Source: an uncultured bacterium
Lineage (GTDB): Bacteria > Gemmatimonadota > Gemmatimonadetes > Longimicrobiales > RSA9
DNA length: 13,657 bases
Direction of reading: 5' to 3'
NCBI GenBank assembly: GCA_937995995.1
Contig: CALKIP010000102.1
Location: 1-13,657, forward strand
Shown one piece after another: positions 6,436-13,390 of this stretch. Position numbers and translations under genes: made by a program. Numbering within the stretch: position 1 is the first letter of the stretch; every line of letters starts with the position of its first letter. The notes beneath the pieces were generated by a model. It did not search any database. It saw only the letters and a list, made by a program, of their open reading frames with translations, and was not told the DNA's origin.

Positions 6436-6630
6436 ATGGTTGAGGTCCTCCTGAACGAGAACGATCGACTCGACTGGGGTCTGAAGCAGTTTCGTCGGAA
6501 GATGCTGCGCTCGGGCCGCTTCCGTGACATGAAGAAGAAGCGGTTCTACGAGAAGCCGAGCGAGCGCAAGAAGAGGAAGGCGGCAGAGGCGAGGCGGCGT
6601 CAGCTCCGCGCCATGCGCAAGCGCCGCTAG
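6436..6630 (+). CDS. rpsU: Small ribosomal subunit protein bS21
   Basis: A 64-residue basic protein of the 30S subunit that sits near the 3' end of 16S rRNA and the anti-Shine-Dalgarno. It begins MVEVLLNENDRLDWGLKQFRRK, and the central RSGRFRDMKKKRFYEKPSERKKRK is the diagnostic bS21 core; the tail is almost all Arg, Lys and Ala, as in family members from high-GC bacteria. Start choice is secure: AAAGGAG lies 5 nt before the ATG. The gene is monocistronic, with a promoter and structured leader upstream and hairpins at and after its stop codon. The neighbour downstream is convergent. Confidence 0.95.
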   Translation: MVEVLLNENDRLDWGLKQFRRKMLRSGRFRDMKKKRFYEKPSERKKRKAAEARRRQLRAMRKRR

Positions 6631-6675
6631 GAGCGGCGCAAGCGCCCACGGGGCGCGGGGGCATGAGTGCCCCGC
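6621..6675. terminator. Paired hairpins at the rpsU 3' end, facing the amidohydrolase gene
   Basis: GCGCCGCT (6621-6628) pairs perfectly with AGCGGCGC (6632-6639) around AGG, so the TAG stop codon (6628-6630) is inside the hairpin. A second stem, GGGGCA-TGAG-TGCCCC (6658-6673), follows and can extend by two pairs past a bulged G. It lies 31 nt beyond the stop codon of the convergent minus-strand gene and could serve both. U-tracts are absent, with only GCCTTTGCC after the second stem. Confidence 0.55.
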
Positions 6676-6704
6676 CTTTGCCGGAAGCCGCCGCGGCGAG
6701 GAGC

Positions 6705-8426
6705 TCAGGGGTTCCCCGCCGCGATCGGTTCCCCCTCCCATCCCGTCCAACCCGGACCCCGGACCACCCGTCCCGGCGTGGCCCCGGTGTGTTCTCCATC
6801 GCGTAGCACCTGCACCCCGTTCACGAAGACGTGCCGCATCCCGGTCGCGTACTGGTGCGGATCCTCGAAGGTCGCGTTGTCGCGGATCTCGAGTGGATCG
6901 AAGACGACGACGTCGGCGAAGTAGCCGGGCTCGAGGCGGCCGCGGCGTCGAATGCCGAGGTTCTCCGCCGGCAGCGCGGACAGCTTGCGGATCGCGTCCT
7001 GGAGCGGGATGACCTGCTCGTCGCGGACGTACTTGCCGAGGAGGCGGGCGAAGTTGCCGTAGGCGCGCGGGTGCGTGCTCGAGTTGAGGAAGACGCCCTC
7101 GGTGGCATACGACCCGCCATCGGAGCCGAAGCTCATCCACGGCAGCGCGATCTGCTTGCGGACGTTCTCCTCGGACATCAGGAAGTAGACCGTGCTCACA
7201 CGGCTGTCGTCCTGGATGACGAGGTCCATGGCCGTCTCGACCGGATCCTGCCCCCGCATCTCGGCCACCTCGGCGAGCGTCTTGCCCGTGAGATAGCGGA
7301 GCGAATCCTGTCGGAACCCGACGAAGAGGATGCGGTCGGGCGAGCCGGCGGCGACGTAGAAGTTCTCCCACTCGTCGGTCGGTGTCTTCATCTCGCGGGC
7401 GACGCGGCGGCGGATCCGGGGATCCTTGAGCCGCTCGACCCACGCGTCGTGGCCACCCTCCTGGACCCACGGCGGCATGGCGGCATCGAGCCCGGTCGCG
7501 CCTGCGGTGTAGGTGTACATGTCGGTGGTGATGCGAAGCCCCTCGGCACGGGCGGCCTCGATCTTCTCCACGACCCGGTCGATCTTCCCCCAGTTCTCCT
7601 CGCCCGCCGCCTTGAGGTGGTAGATCTCGGCGGGGACGCCTGCGCGTCGCGCGATCTCGATCACTTCGTCGACCGCCTCGAGGAGGCGGTGGCCCTCGCT
7701 CCTCATGTGCGAGATGTACATCCCGCCGTATTCGCCCGCGGCGGAGGCCAGCGCCACGAGTTCGTCGGTGCCGGCGTAGAAGGCCGGCGCGTAGATCAGC
7801 GACGAGCCGACGCCGAGCGCGCCCTCCTCCATGGCCTGACGCACGAGATCCTGCATTCGCGCGAGCTCCTCGGCTGTCGGAGGGCGGTCCTCGTAGCCGA
7901 CCTCGTGGATCCGCACGGTCGTCGCGCCGATGAACGACGCCACGTTGGTCGACACGCCGCGCTCGACCAGGTGCTCGAGGTACTCGCCGAGCGTGGTCCA
8001 GGCGACGTCGTATTTGATGTCTCCCTGACGCTCGAGCATCTCCCGCTTCATCGCCTCGTTGAGCGGCCCCATCGAAGAGCCCTCGCCGAAGACCTCGAGA
8101 GTCACGCCCTGGCGGATGTCGCCCTGGGAGCGGCCGTCCTCGATCAGCGAGACGTTCGCCCAGCTCAGCATGTTGATGAAGCCGGGGGCGACGGCGAGCC
8201 CGGTGGCGTCGATCTCCAGTTCGCCGCGGGCCGCGCCGATGTCGCCCACGGCGACGATGCTGTCGCCGCGGATCGCGACATCGCCCCGGACCGGGGCCTC
8301 GCCGCTGCCGTCGTAGAGGGTGCCGTTGCGAATGACCACATCGTACTCCGCTGCACCGCCCGCGCCACAGGCGGTGAGGAGGGCGAGGAGGGTGGCGATG
8401 GCAAGGCTTCTGAGATGACGGTTCAT
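6705..8426 (-). CDS. Lipoprotein amidohydrolase of the N-acyl-D-amino-acid deacylase type, lacking the HxH motif
   Basis: A 573-residue exported lipoprotein related to D-aminoacylases, which release D-amino acids from N-acyl derivatives. The ATG at 8426 has AGGAG 6 nt upstream and begins a lipoprotein signal (LLALLTAC, lipid Cys20); an upstream in-frame start would add low-complexity residues. The N-terminal beta sandwich (YDVVIRNGTLYDGSG), the barrel and the C-terminal LEPGYFADVVVFDP segment are standard. His240 (YISHMRSEG), His270 (IYHLKAAG) and Asp436 (FGSDGG) match the family metal and catalytic residues. The strand-1 HxH expected after PGFI is replaced by NMLSW (Leu87, Trp89), and the usual bridging Cys region reads LEVFGEG. 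A one-metal enzyme or an altered reaction is therefore possible. It probably shares a transcript with the DPP-IV-like gene 130 nt upstream, suggesting joint peptide processing. The family call is firm and the substrate uncertain. Confidence 0.88.
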   Translation of the reverse strand: MNRHLRSLAIATLLALLTACGAGGAAEYDVVIRNGTLYDGSGEAPVRGDVAIRGDSIVAVGDIGAARGELEIDATGLAVAPGFINMLSWANVSLIEDGRSQGDIRQGVTLEVFGEGSSMGPLNEAMKREMLERQGDIKYDVAWTTLGEYLEHLVERGVSTNVASFIGATTVRIHEVGYEDRPPTAEELARMQDLVRQAMEEGALGVGSSLIYAPAFYAGTDELVALASAAGEYGGMYISHMRSEGHRLLEAVDEVIEIARRAGVPAEIYHLKAAGEENWGKIDRVVEKIEAARAEGLRITTDMYTYTAGATGLDAAMPPWVQEGGHDAWVERLKDPRIRRRVAREMKTPTDEWENFYVAAGSPDRILFVGFRQDSLRYLTGKTLAEVAEMRGQDPVETAMDLVIQDDSRVSTVYFLMSEENVRKQIALPWMSFGSDGGSYATEGVFLNSSTHPRAYGNFARLLGKYVRDEQVIPLQDAIRKLSALPAENLGIRRRGRLEPGYFADVVVFDPLEIRDNATFEDPHQYATGMRHVFVNGVQVLRDGEHTGATPGRVVRGPGWTGWEGEPIAAGNP

Positions 8427-8469
8427 GGAGTCTCCTGGTGGTGGGTCAGTTGCTCCGGAAAACGAGTAT

Positions 8470-8556
8470 GAGCCCGAATCCGAGCCCGGGCTCGTCTCCG
8501 GGCCGAACTCGAGCCCGAACACCGGAGTCGGAGTCGGGCTCGGAGTCGGTGTCGGA
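8470..8556. repeat. Imperfect hexamer repeats arranged as an inverted repeat
   Basis: The 130-bp gap between the two minus-strand genes is filled with degenerate 6-mers: GAGCCC/GAATCC-like units on the left and GGAGTC/GGGCTC/GGTGTC-like units on the right, which are roughly each other's complement. It includes a perfect 14-bp palindrome CGAGCCCGGGCTCG (8481-8494) and a 9-bp stem, CGAGCCCGA (8510-8518) with TCGGGCTCG (8534-8542). It begins right after the stop codon of the DPP-IV-like gene and may act as an intercistronic hairpin. Confidence 0.55.
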
Positions 8557-10806
8557 TCACTTGTCCGCGATGCCTCTTCCGCCCAGCAGCCAGCGGTCGA
8601 AGAAGTCGTCCGTCGCCTCGAACGCTTCGATCCAGCGCGAGAAGAACATGAACTCGTGCACGTCGTCCGGATAGACGATCAGCTCGTGCGGGATGCCGCG
8701 CGCGCGCAGGAGCTGGACGAGACCGACGGTCTGCGAGAAGGAGACGTTGCGGTCGTCGTCGCCATGGATCAGGAGGACGGGCGAGGTCCAGGAATCGATG
8801 GCGGCGATGGGCGATGACTGGAAGACGATGCTCTCGGGGTCGTTGACGTCGCCGTAGTCGTGGACGCCGGCCATGTCGACGCCGGCCTTGAAGATGTCGG
8901 AGTTGCGGGCGAGTCCCTGGGCGGTGAGGATCCCGCCGTAGGAGAGGCCCCAGAGGCCGATCCGCTCCGCGTCGACCGAGGGGTGCGACTGCAGGTACTT
9001 CCCGGCCGCGAGGACGTCGCGATACTCGGAGTTGCCGCGACGGTTGCGGTCCGGCACGTCGCGGAAGGCGGTGCCGTAGCCGATCCCGCTGCGGAAGTTG
9101 ATCGAGAGCGTCACATAGCCCTTGTTCGCGAAGTACTGGTTCATCGCGTAGGACATGTGATAAAAGTGCTTGTAGTGGTAGCCGAGGAGCATCTGCCGGC
9201 GCGGCCCCCCGTGGAGGAACAGCATGGCCGGGCGCTTCTCGCCCGCCTTCATGTTCGGCGGCAGGAAAAGCTGCGCGTGGAAGCGCACGCCGTCCTCGGC
9301 GGTGATGACGACGTTCTGTGGGACGACGTGCCCGTCGCGCGGGAAATCGTCGGACGGCTGCGTGACCATCCGCGTCGCGCCGCCGTCGAGATCGAGGAGG
9401 GCCACGGCGAGTGGGTCACGGGCGCCGGCGCGCAGCACGGCCACGCGCTCGCCGGAGGCCAGGACGGCAGGGTGCGTGTCGATGTCGTCGCCAACGGTGA
9501 GCTGCTCGGGCGTGCCGCCGGCGATCCGTGTGCGCCAGAGGTGGCGGCGGTCAATGTCACCGATGTTGGCCGTGTAGTAGAGGGTGCGCCCGTCGGCGGA
9601 GAAGGCGATGTCCTCGACGAAGCCCGCGCCGGGCGTGAGCTCGACCGGCTCGCGGGCGGGGTTCTCGACCGAGACCGCGTAGAGGTGGCCCTCCCACTCG
9701 CCCGGCTCGGAACGGAAGAGGAGGTGGCCGTCGACCCAGTGGAGGCCACGGATGTCGGTGAAGCGCTCCTCTCCGGGCCACGTGTGCCAGACGCGTCGGC
9801 CCTGACCTGTGGTCGCATCGGCGATCCAGAGCTCGAGAGTGTGGCCACCCAGGAAGCCGGCCTTGCGGATCCCATCGGGGAGCGCCGTGTCCGGCTCGGG
9901 GCTGCGTCGCCACCACGGCTGGTTGGGCGGCGGGCCGAAGGGCGTGCCGGGCCGGCGCACGAAGGCGACCCTGGAGCCGTCGGGCGACCAGGCGGGCGAG
10001 CCGTCGTGGTCGACGCTGGGCGACATGTAGCGCACCGTGTGGGACTCGGTGTCGTAGACGGCGATGAAGGCGTGATCGCCGCGGTGGCTCGTGAAGGCGA
10101 TGCGCTTCGAGTCGGGCGACCAGACGGGCCCGGCGTTGCGGCCGAAGGCGGTGACGAGCGGGCGCGCGGTGTCGGGGTCGAAGTCTTCGAGCGCCTCGGG
10201 GTCGACGGGTGCGCGGTGGATCTGGCCGCCCCTGGTGTAGGCGATCCACTCGCCGTCGGGCGAGAGGACGGGGTTCCATGCCTCGGCGATGCGCCATGCC
10301 TTGCCGCCGCTCGTGCGCACGGCCCAGGCGGCGCGCTCGGCGCCATCGGCATCGCTCGAGGGGTTGGCGATCCAGCCCTCGCGGTTCGGGGTGTGGCCGC
10401 GGATGAAGACGACGACGGAGCCGTCGTCGGAGATCTGGAGACCCGTGAGGTCGATGGCGTCGTCCTCGGTGAAGTCGGTCAGTCGGACCGGCTCGAAGTC
10501 CGGCGCCTCGGCCGTGTAGACGTTGCGTACGCCGCGCTCGTACTCGATCCACGCGATGCGCTCGGCGGAGCGTGCGGAGACGAGGTCATAGGGGAAGGCG
10601 GGCGAGAGGATCTCCTCGATGGAGAAATCCTGTGCGCCGAGTGGCATGGCCGAAGCGAGTGCGACTGCTGTGGCCGCGGCGCAACACACGAGGGCGCGGC
10701 GGAAGCTGCGCACGGCCGTGGCAGAATGGTCCAGGCCGGCACTTTCCGCCGCGGCACAAACTTTCCGTGACGGGCGCCCGGAACGCTTACGCAATGAGTC
10801 GATCAT
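8557..10806 (-). CDS. Secreted S9 prolyl-oligopeptidase family peptidase (DPP-IV-like)
   Basis: A complete 749-residue serine peptidase, probably periplasmic or membrane-tethered. The ATG at 10806 is supported by GAGGA 4 nt upstream. It gives a roughly 36-residue charged and polar lead before a hydrophobic segment (about 37-53) and a likely cleavage site LGA|QD (58/59). A GTG at residue 32 would give a normal signal peptide but has no Shine-Dalgarno. The beta-propeller carries PD40 motifs at 181-190 (LSPDGEWIAY), 229-238, 273-282 and 402-411. The hydrolase domain (about 505-745) has HGGP (532-535), Ser622 in GLSYGG, Asp685 in HGDDDRNV and His717 in DDVHEFM, so the triad is intact. HGxxDxNV and the VHEF ending resemble DPP-IV-like S9 members. 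It releases short peptides by family; exact specificity is not visible. The amidohydrolase lies downstream on the same strand. Confidence 0.93.
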   Translation of the reverse strand: MIDSLRKRSGRPSRKVCAAAESAGLDHSATAVRSFRRALVCCAAATAVALASAMPLGAQDFSIEEILSPAFPYDLVSARSAERIAWIEYERGVRNVYTAEAPDFEPVRLTDFTEDDAIDLTGLQISDDGSVVVFIRGHTPNREGWIANPSSDADGAERAAWAVRTSGGKAWRIAEAWNPVLSPDGEWIAYTRGGQIHRAPVDPEALEDFDPDTARPLVTAFGRNAGPVWSPDSKRIAFTSHRGDHAFIAVYDTESHTVRYMSPSVDHDGSPAWSPDGSRVAFVRRPGTPFGPPPNQPWWRRSPEPDTALPDGIRKAGFLGGHTLELWIADATTGQGRRVWHTWPGEERFTDIRGLHWVDGHLLFRSEPGEWEGHLYAVSVENPAREPVELTPGAGFVEDIAFSADGRTLYYTANIGDIDRRHLWRTRIAGGTPEQLTVGDDIDTHPAVLASGERVAVLRAGARDPLAVALLDLDGGATRMVTQPSDDFPRDGHVVPQNVVITAEDGVRFHAQLFLPPNMKAGEKRPAMLFLHGGPRRQMLLGYHYKHFYHMSYAMNQYFANKGYVTLSINFRSGIGYGTAFRDVPDRNRRGNSEYRDVLAAGKYLQSHPSVDAERIGLWGLSYGGILTAQGLARNSDIFKAGVDMAGVHDYGDVNDPESIVFQSSPIAAIDSWTSPVLLIHGDDDRNVSFSQTVGLVQLLRARGIPHELIVYPDDVHEFMFFSRWIEAFEATDDFFDRWLLGGRGIADK

Positions 10807-11099
10807 GGTTCCTCGGATGACGGGTACGGAGCTCGGCGGTGACGTCGGGCGGTGAAGCCGACCGTGTATGCCGATGCGCTGACGATGGCGCAGTATGGCC
10901 GCGGGCGGGCCCGGCCGTAGGCGCCGATCGACTTAGGGGATTCGTCGGAAAGTATCGTTTGCGGAGTGTATCGACAAGCGAAGCCGGGTGCGCCCCTTTC
11001 CCGCATCCGGCGTGTACTGTACGTTGGCTGGCGACCTGAGGTGTGCAGAGCGGCCGTTCCGTCCTCCTGTCGCTGAGGTGAAAGCCGAGCGAGGAGCCC
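10807..11099. other. Divergent intergenic region between the S9 peptidase and the histidine kinase
   Basis: This 293-bp stretch must hold promoters for both divergent units, but I see no convincing sigma-70 pair. The hexamer GTATCG occurs at 10952-10957 and 10968-10973. The open frames crossing it are antisense shadows of the kinase gene. Confidence 0.35.
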
Positions 11100-12731
11100 A
11101 TGATGACGGGGGATCGACAAGATCCACTTCATACTGACCACCGCGACGATGCGGTCTATCCCGAAGCCCTCCGGTCCGTCGAAGTCGGCCACCAGATCGC
11201 GGACATCCACAAGCTCCTGGTCGACACCGTTCGCGACTACGCGATCTTCGCACTCGACAGCACGGGCCATATCATCACCTGGAACGCGGGCGCGAAGCGG
11301 CTCAAGGGCTACGACGCCCGAGAGATCGTCGGCCGGCACTTCTCGATCTTCTATCCGAAAGAAGCGGTAGCCTCGGGGTACCCGAAGTACGAACTGGGGA
11401 TCGCCGCGGCCGAGGGGCGCTACGAGGACGAGGGCTGGCGCCTGCGCAAGGACGGCACGCGCTTCTGGGCGAACGTGGTGATCACGGCGCTGCGCGACGA
11501 CACCGGCACGTTGGTCGGCTTCGCGAAGGTGACCCGCGACCTGACGGAGCGGATGCGTGCGGAGCAGGCGTTGCGTCGAAGCGAGCAGCGGTTCCGCATG
11601 TTGGTCCAGAGCGTGAAGGACTACGGCATCTTCATGCTCGATCCCGAGGGCCGGGTCGCGAGCTGGAACGGCGGTGCGGAGCGGATCAAGGGCTACACCC
11701 GGGAAGAGATCCTCGGGCGTCACTTCTCGGTATTCTACCCCGCCGAGGATCTGGCCAAGGGCAAGCCGGAGACGGAACTCGCCGTGGCTGCCGAGACCGG
11801 CCGTTTCGAGGATGAAGGGTGGCGGGTGCGCAAGGACGGCACCACCTACTGGGCAAACGCGATCATCACGGCGCTCTGCGGCGAGGATGGCGAGTTGATC
11901 GGCTTCGCCAAGGTGACGCGGGACCTCACGGAACGGCGTGTCGCGGAGGTCCGGGCGCTCAACGACGCCCGCCGGGTGGCGGAGGCGGAGGCGGCCAGCC
12001 GCGCCAAGAGCGAGTTCCTGGCCGCGATGTCGCACGAACTTCGCACGCCGCTGAACGCGATCGGCGGTTACACGGACCTGCTCTCGCTCGGGATCCAGGG
12101 GCCGATCAACGAATCGCAGCGGAACGCGCTCGATCGAATCCGTGCGAGTCAACAGCATCTACTCGCGCTGATCACGGATCTACTCAATTTCAGCCAGATG
12201 GAGGCGGGACGGGTAACGTACGACCGTGCGCCGGTCCGGCTCGCCGATGTCGTGGCGGCCGTTCGCCCGATGATCGAGCCGCAGGCGGCCGCGAAGAATC
12301 TCGTCATCGAGTGGCCGCAGTCGGAGGATCGGTCCGTGGTCGCACTCGCCGACCAGCCGAGGGTCGAGCAGATCCTGCTGAATCTGTTGACCAACTCGGT
12401 CAAGTACACGGAGGATGGCGGCTTTGCGGCGGTCCGCTACTACGTGTTGGGCGACCAGTCGGTCCTCGAGGTGAGCGACAGCGGGATCGGCATTCCGCCC
12501 GACAAGCTGGAGACGATCTTCGAGCCGTTCGTACAGGTCGGCCGCACGCTGACGAGCCACCACGAGGGTGCGGGGCTGGGGCTCGCGATCAGCCGCGAAC
12601 TCGCCCGCGCCATGGGCGGCGACCTGTCGGCGCGGAGCAGACTCGACGAGGGCTCGATCTTCACGCTGTACCTGCCTCGCCATCGTGCGGACGCCGAGGG
12701 ATCCCCGTGTAACGGCGCCGCCCCCCGCTGA
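11100..12731 (+). CDS. Soluble PAS-PAS-HisKA-HATPase sensor histidine kinase
   Basis: A 543-residue two-component sensor kinase with no signal peptide or membrane segment, so it senses in the cytoplasm. Two PAS/PAC modules (about 40-152 and 168-280) are unusually alike, near 60-65 percent identical by eye without gaps. A helical linker leads to HisKA with His312 in SHELRTP. The HATPase_c domain has N-box Asn428/Asn432, G1 DSGIGIP (460-466), FEPF (474-477) and G2 GAGLGLA (490-496). All catalytic boxes are intact and there is no receiver domain. GAGGAG precedes two tandem ATGs; the second (11103) is better spaced at 6 nt. No partner response regulator is adjacent. The LytTR gene downstream is on the other strand, and that class is normally paired with a different kinase type. 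A lipoprotein gene starts 34 nt after the stop. No PAS ligand can be inferred. Confidence 0.93.
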   Translation: MMTGDRQDPLHTDHRDDAVYPEALRSVEVGHQIADIHKLLVDTVRDYAIFALDSTGHIITWNAGAKRLKGYDAREIVGRHFSIFYPKEAVASGYPKYELGIAAAEGRYEDEGWRLRKDGTRFWANVVITALRDDTGTLVGFAKVTRDLTERMRAEQALRRSEQRFRMLVQSVKDYGIFMLDPEGRVASWNGGAERIKGYTREEILGRHFSVFYPAEDLAKGKPETELAVAAETGRFEDEGWRVRKDGTTYWANAIITALCGEDGELIGFAKVTRDLTERRVAEVRALNDARRVAEAEAASRAKSEFLAAMSHELRTPLNAIGGYTDLLSLGIQGPINESQRNALDRIRASQQHLLALITDLLNFSQMEAGRVTYDRAPVRLADVVAAVRPMIEPQAAAKNLVIEWPQSEDRSVVALADQPRVEQILLNLLTNSVKYTEDGGFAAVRYYVLGDQSVLEVSDSGIGIPPDKLETIFEPFVQVGRTLTSHHEGAGLGLAISRELARAMGGDLSARSRLDEGSIFTLYLPRHRADAEGSPCNGAAPR

Positions 12732-12765
12732 GGAAGAGAGTCATTCCGATCTGGAGGTGCGTGTC

Positions 12766-13272
12766 ATGCGCAGCAACTCGATCCAGCTTCTCGGCTTCAT
12801 CGCGGCCACGGCGCTCGTCCTGGCCTGTGCGCGTCAGGAGGCGACCGAGCCGCCGGTCGGCAGCGCAACACAGCTTCCCGTGGAGCGAGTGGACACGCTG
12901 GTTCGCGAGTTGAACACCGGGGTGACGGAGCGAAAGCGTGATGTGATCCGCTCCCAGGAGGAATGGGGCGCGTTCTGGGCCCGGGTCTACGCGCCGTTGC
13001 GGCCCGTGCCCGAGCTACCCGCCGTGAACTTCGAGGAGAGCGTCATCGTCGTCGCCTCGATGGGCGAGCGGTCGAGTGGCGGCTACGCCATTGACGTGGA
13101 TGAGGTCGAGCAGACGGACGCCGGCCTTCGCGTCGTGGTGCGTGAGACGTCGCCCGGCGCCTCGTGCATGACGACCGCTGTATTGACGCAGCCGGTCGTG
13201 GCGGTCCGTGTCCCGCGCACCGAAGGCGACATCGCATTCGAGGAGCGAAAGTCCGTCCTCGACTGCTCGTGA
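12766..13272 (+). CDS. Lipoprotein with PrcB_C-like domain
   Basis: A 168-residue lipoprotein: MRSNSIQLLGFIAATALVLAC ends in a lipobox with lipid Cys21. GGAGG lies 8 nt before the ATG at 12766. Residues 22-60 look like a linker. About 88-150 carries the PrcB C-terminal domain pattern, with VIVVASMGERSSGGYAI followed by a beta-rich stretch and TSPGASCMTTAVLTQP. In Treponema denticola PrcB is a lipoprotein partner of the protease complex PrtP; its C-terminal domain is widespread in bacterial lipoproteins of unknown role. Cys134 and Cys167 could form a disulfide. The gene is 34 nt behind the histidine kinase and probably cotranscribed. The domain call is from motif memory; function is unknown. 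Confidence 0.78.
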   Translation: MRSNSIQLLGFIAATALVLACARQEATEPPVGSATQLPVERVDTLVRELNTGVTERKRDVIRSQEEWGAFWARVYAPLRPVPELPAVNFEESVIVVASMGERSSGGYAIDVDEVEQTDAGLRVVVRETSPGASCMTTAVLTQPVVAVRVPRTEGDIAFEERKSVLDCS

Positions 13273-13352
13273 ACCCGTAGGTCGCACGCCAGCGCCGAGG
13301 GGCCGGCAAGCCGCAATCCGAAGCAGCCCCGACTCCGTTTTCATTCCTGATC

Positions 13353-13384
13353 CCCGCCGTCGATGCGACCCGCTCGACGGCGGG
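13353..13384. terminator. Bidirectional stem-loop between the lipoprotein and LytTR genes
   Basis: CCCGCCGTCGA (13353-13363) and TCGACGGCGGG (13374-13384) form a perfect 11-bp stem with a 10-nt loop. It lies 80 nt after the lipoprotein stop and 6 nt beyond the stop codon of the convergent LytTR gene. No long U-tract follows on either strand. Confidence 0.65.
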
Positions 13385-13390
13385 TCCACA

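Noticed and set aside
6831..8471. Plus-strand open frame (546 codons) opposite the amidohydrolase
   Set aside because: Antisense shadow. The real gene has a Shine-Dalgarno, a lipobox and family motifs.
8860..10770. Long plus-strand open frame (636 codons) opposite the DPP-IV-like peptidase
   Set aside because: Antisense shadow with low-complexity Gly/Val/Arg/Ala composition and no motif; the minus-strand frame carries the triad and a signal peptide.
10803..12158. Minus-strand open frame (451 codons) across the divergent region and kinase
   Set aside because: No motif or ribosome binding site, and it overlaps the intact PAS-PAS kinase.
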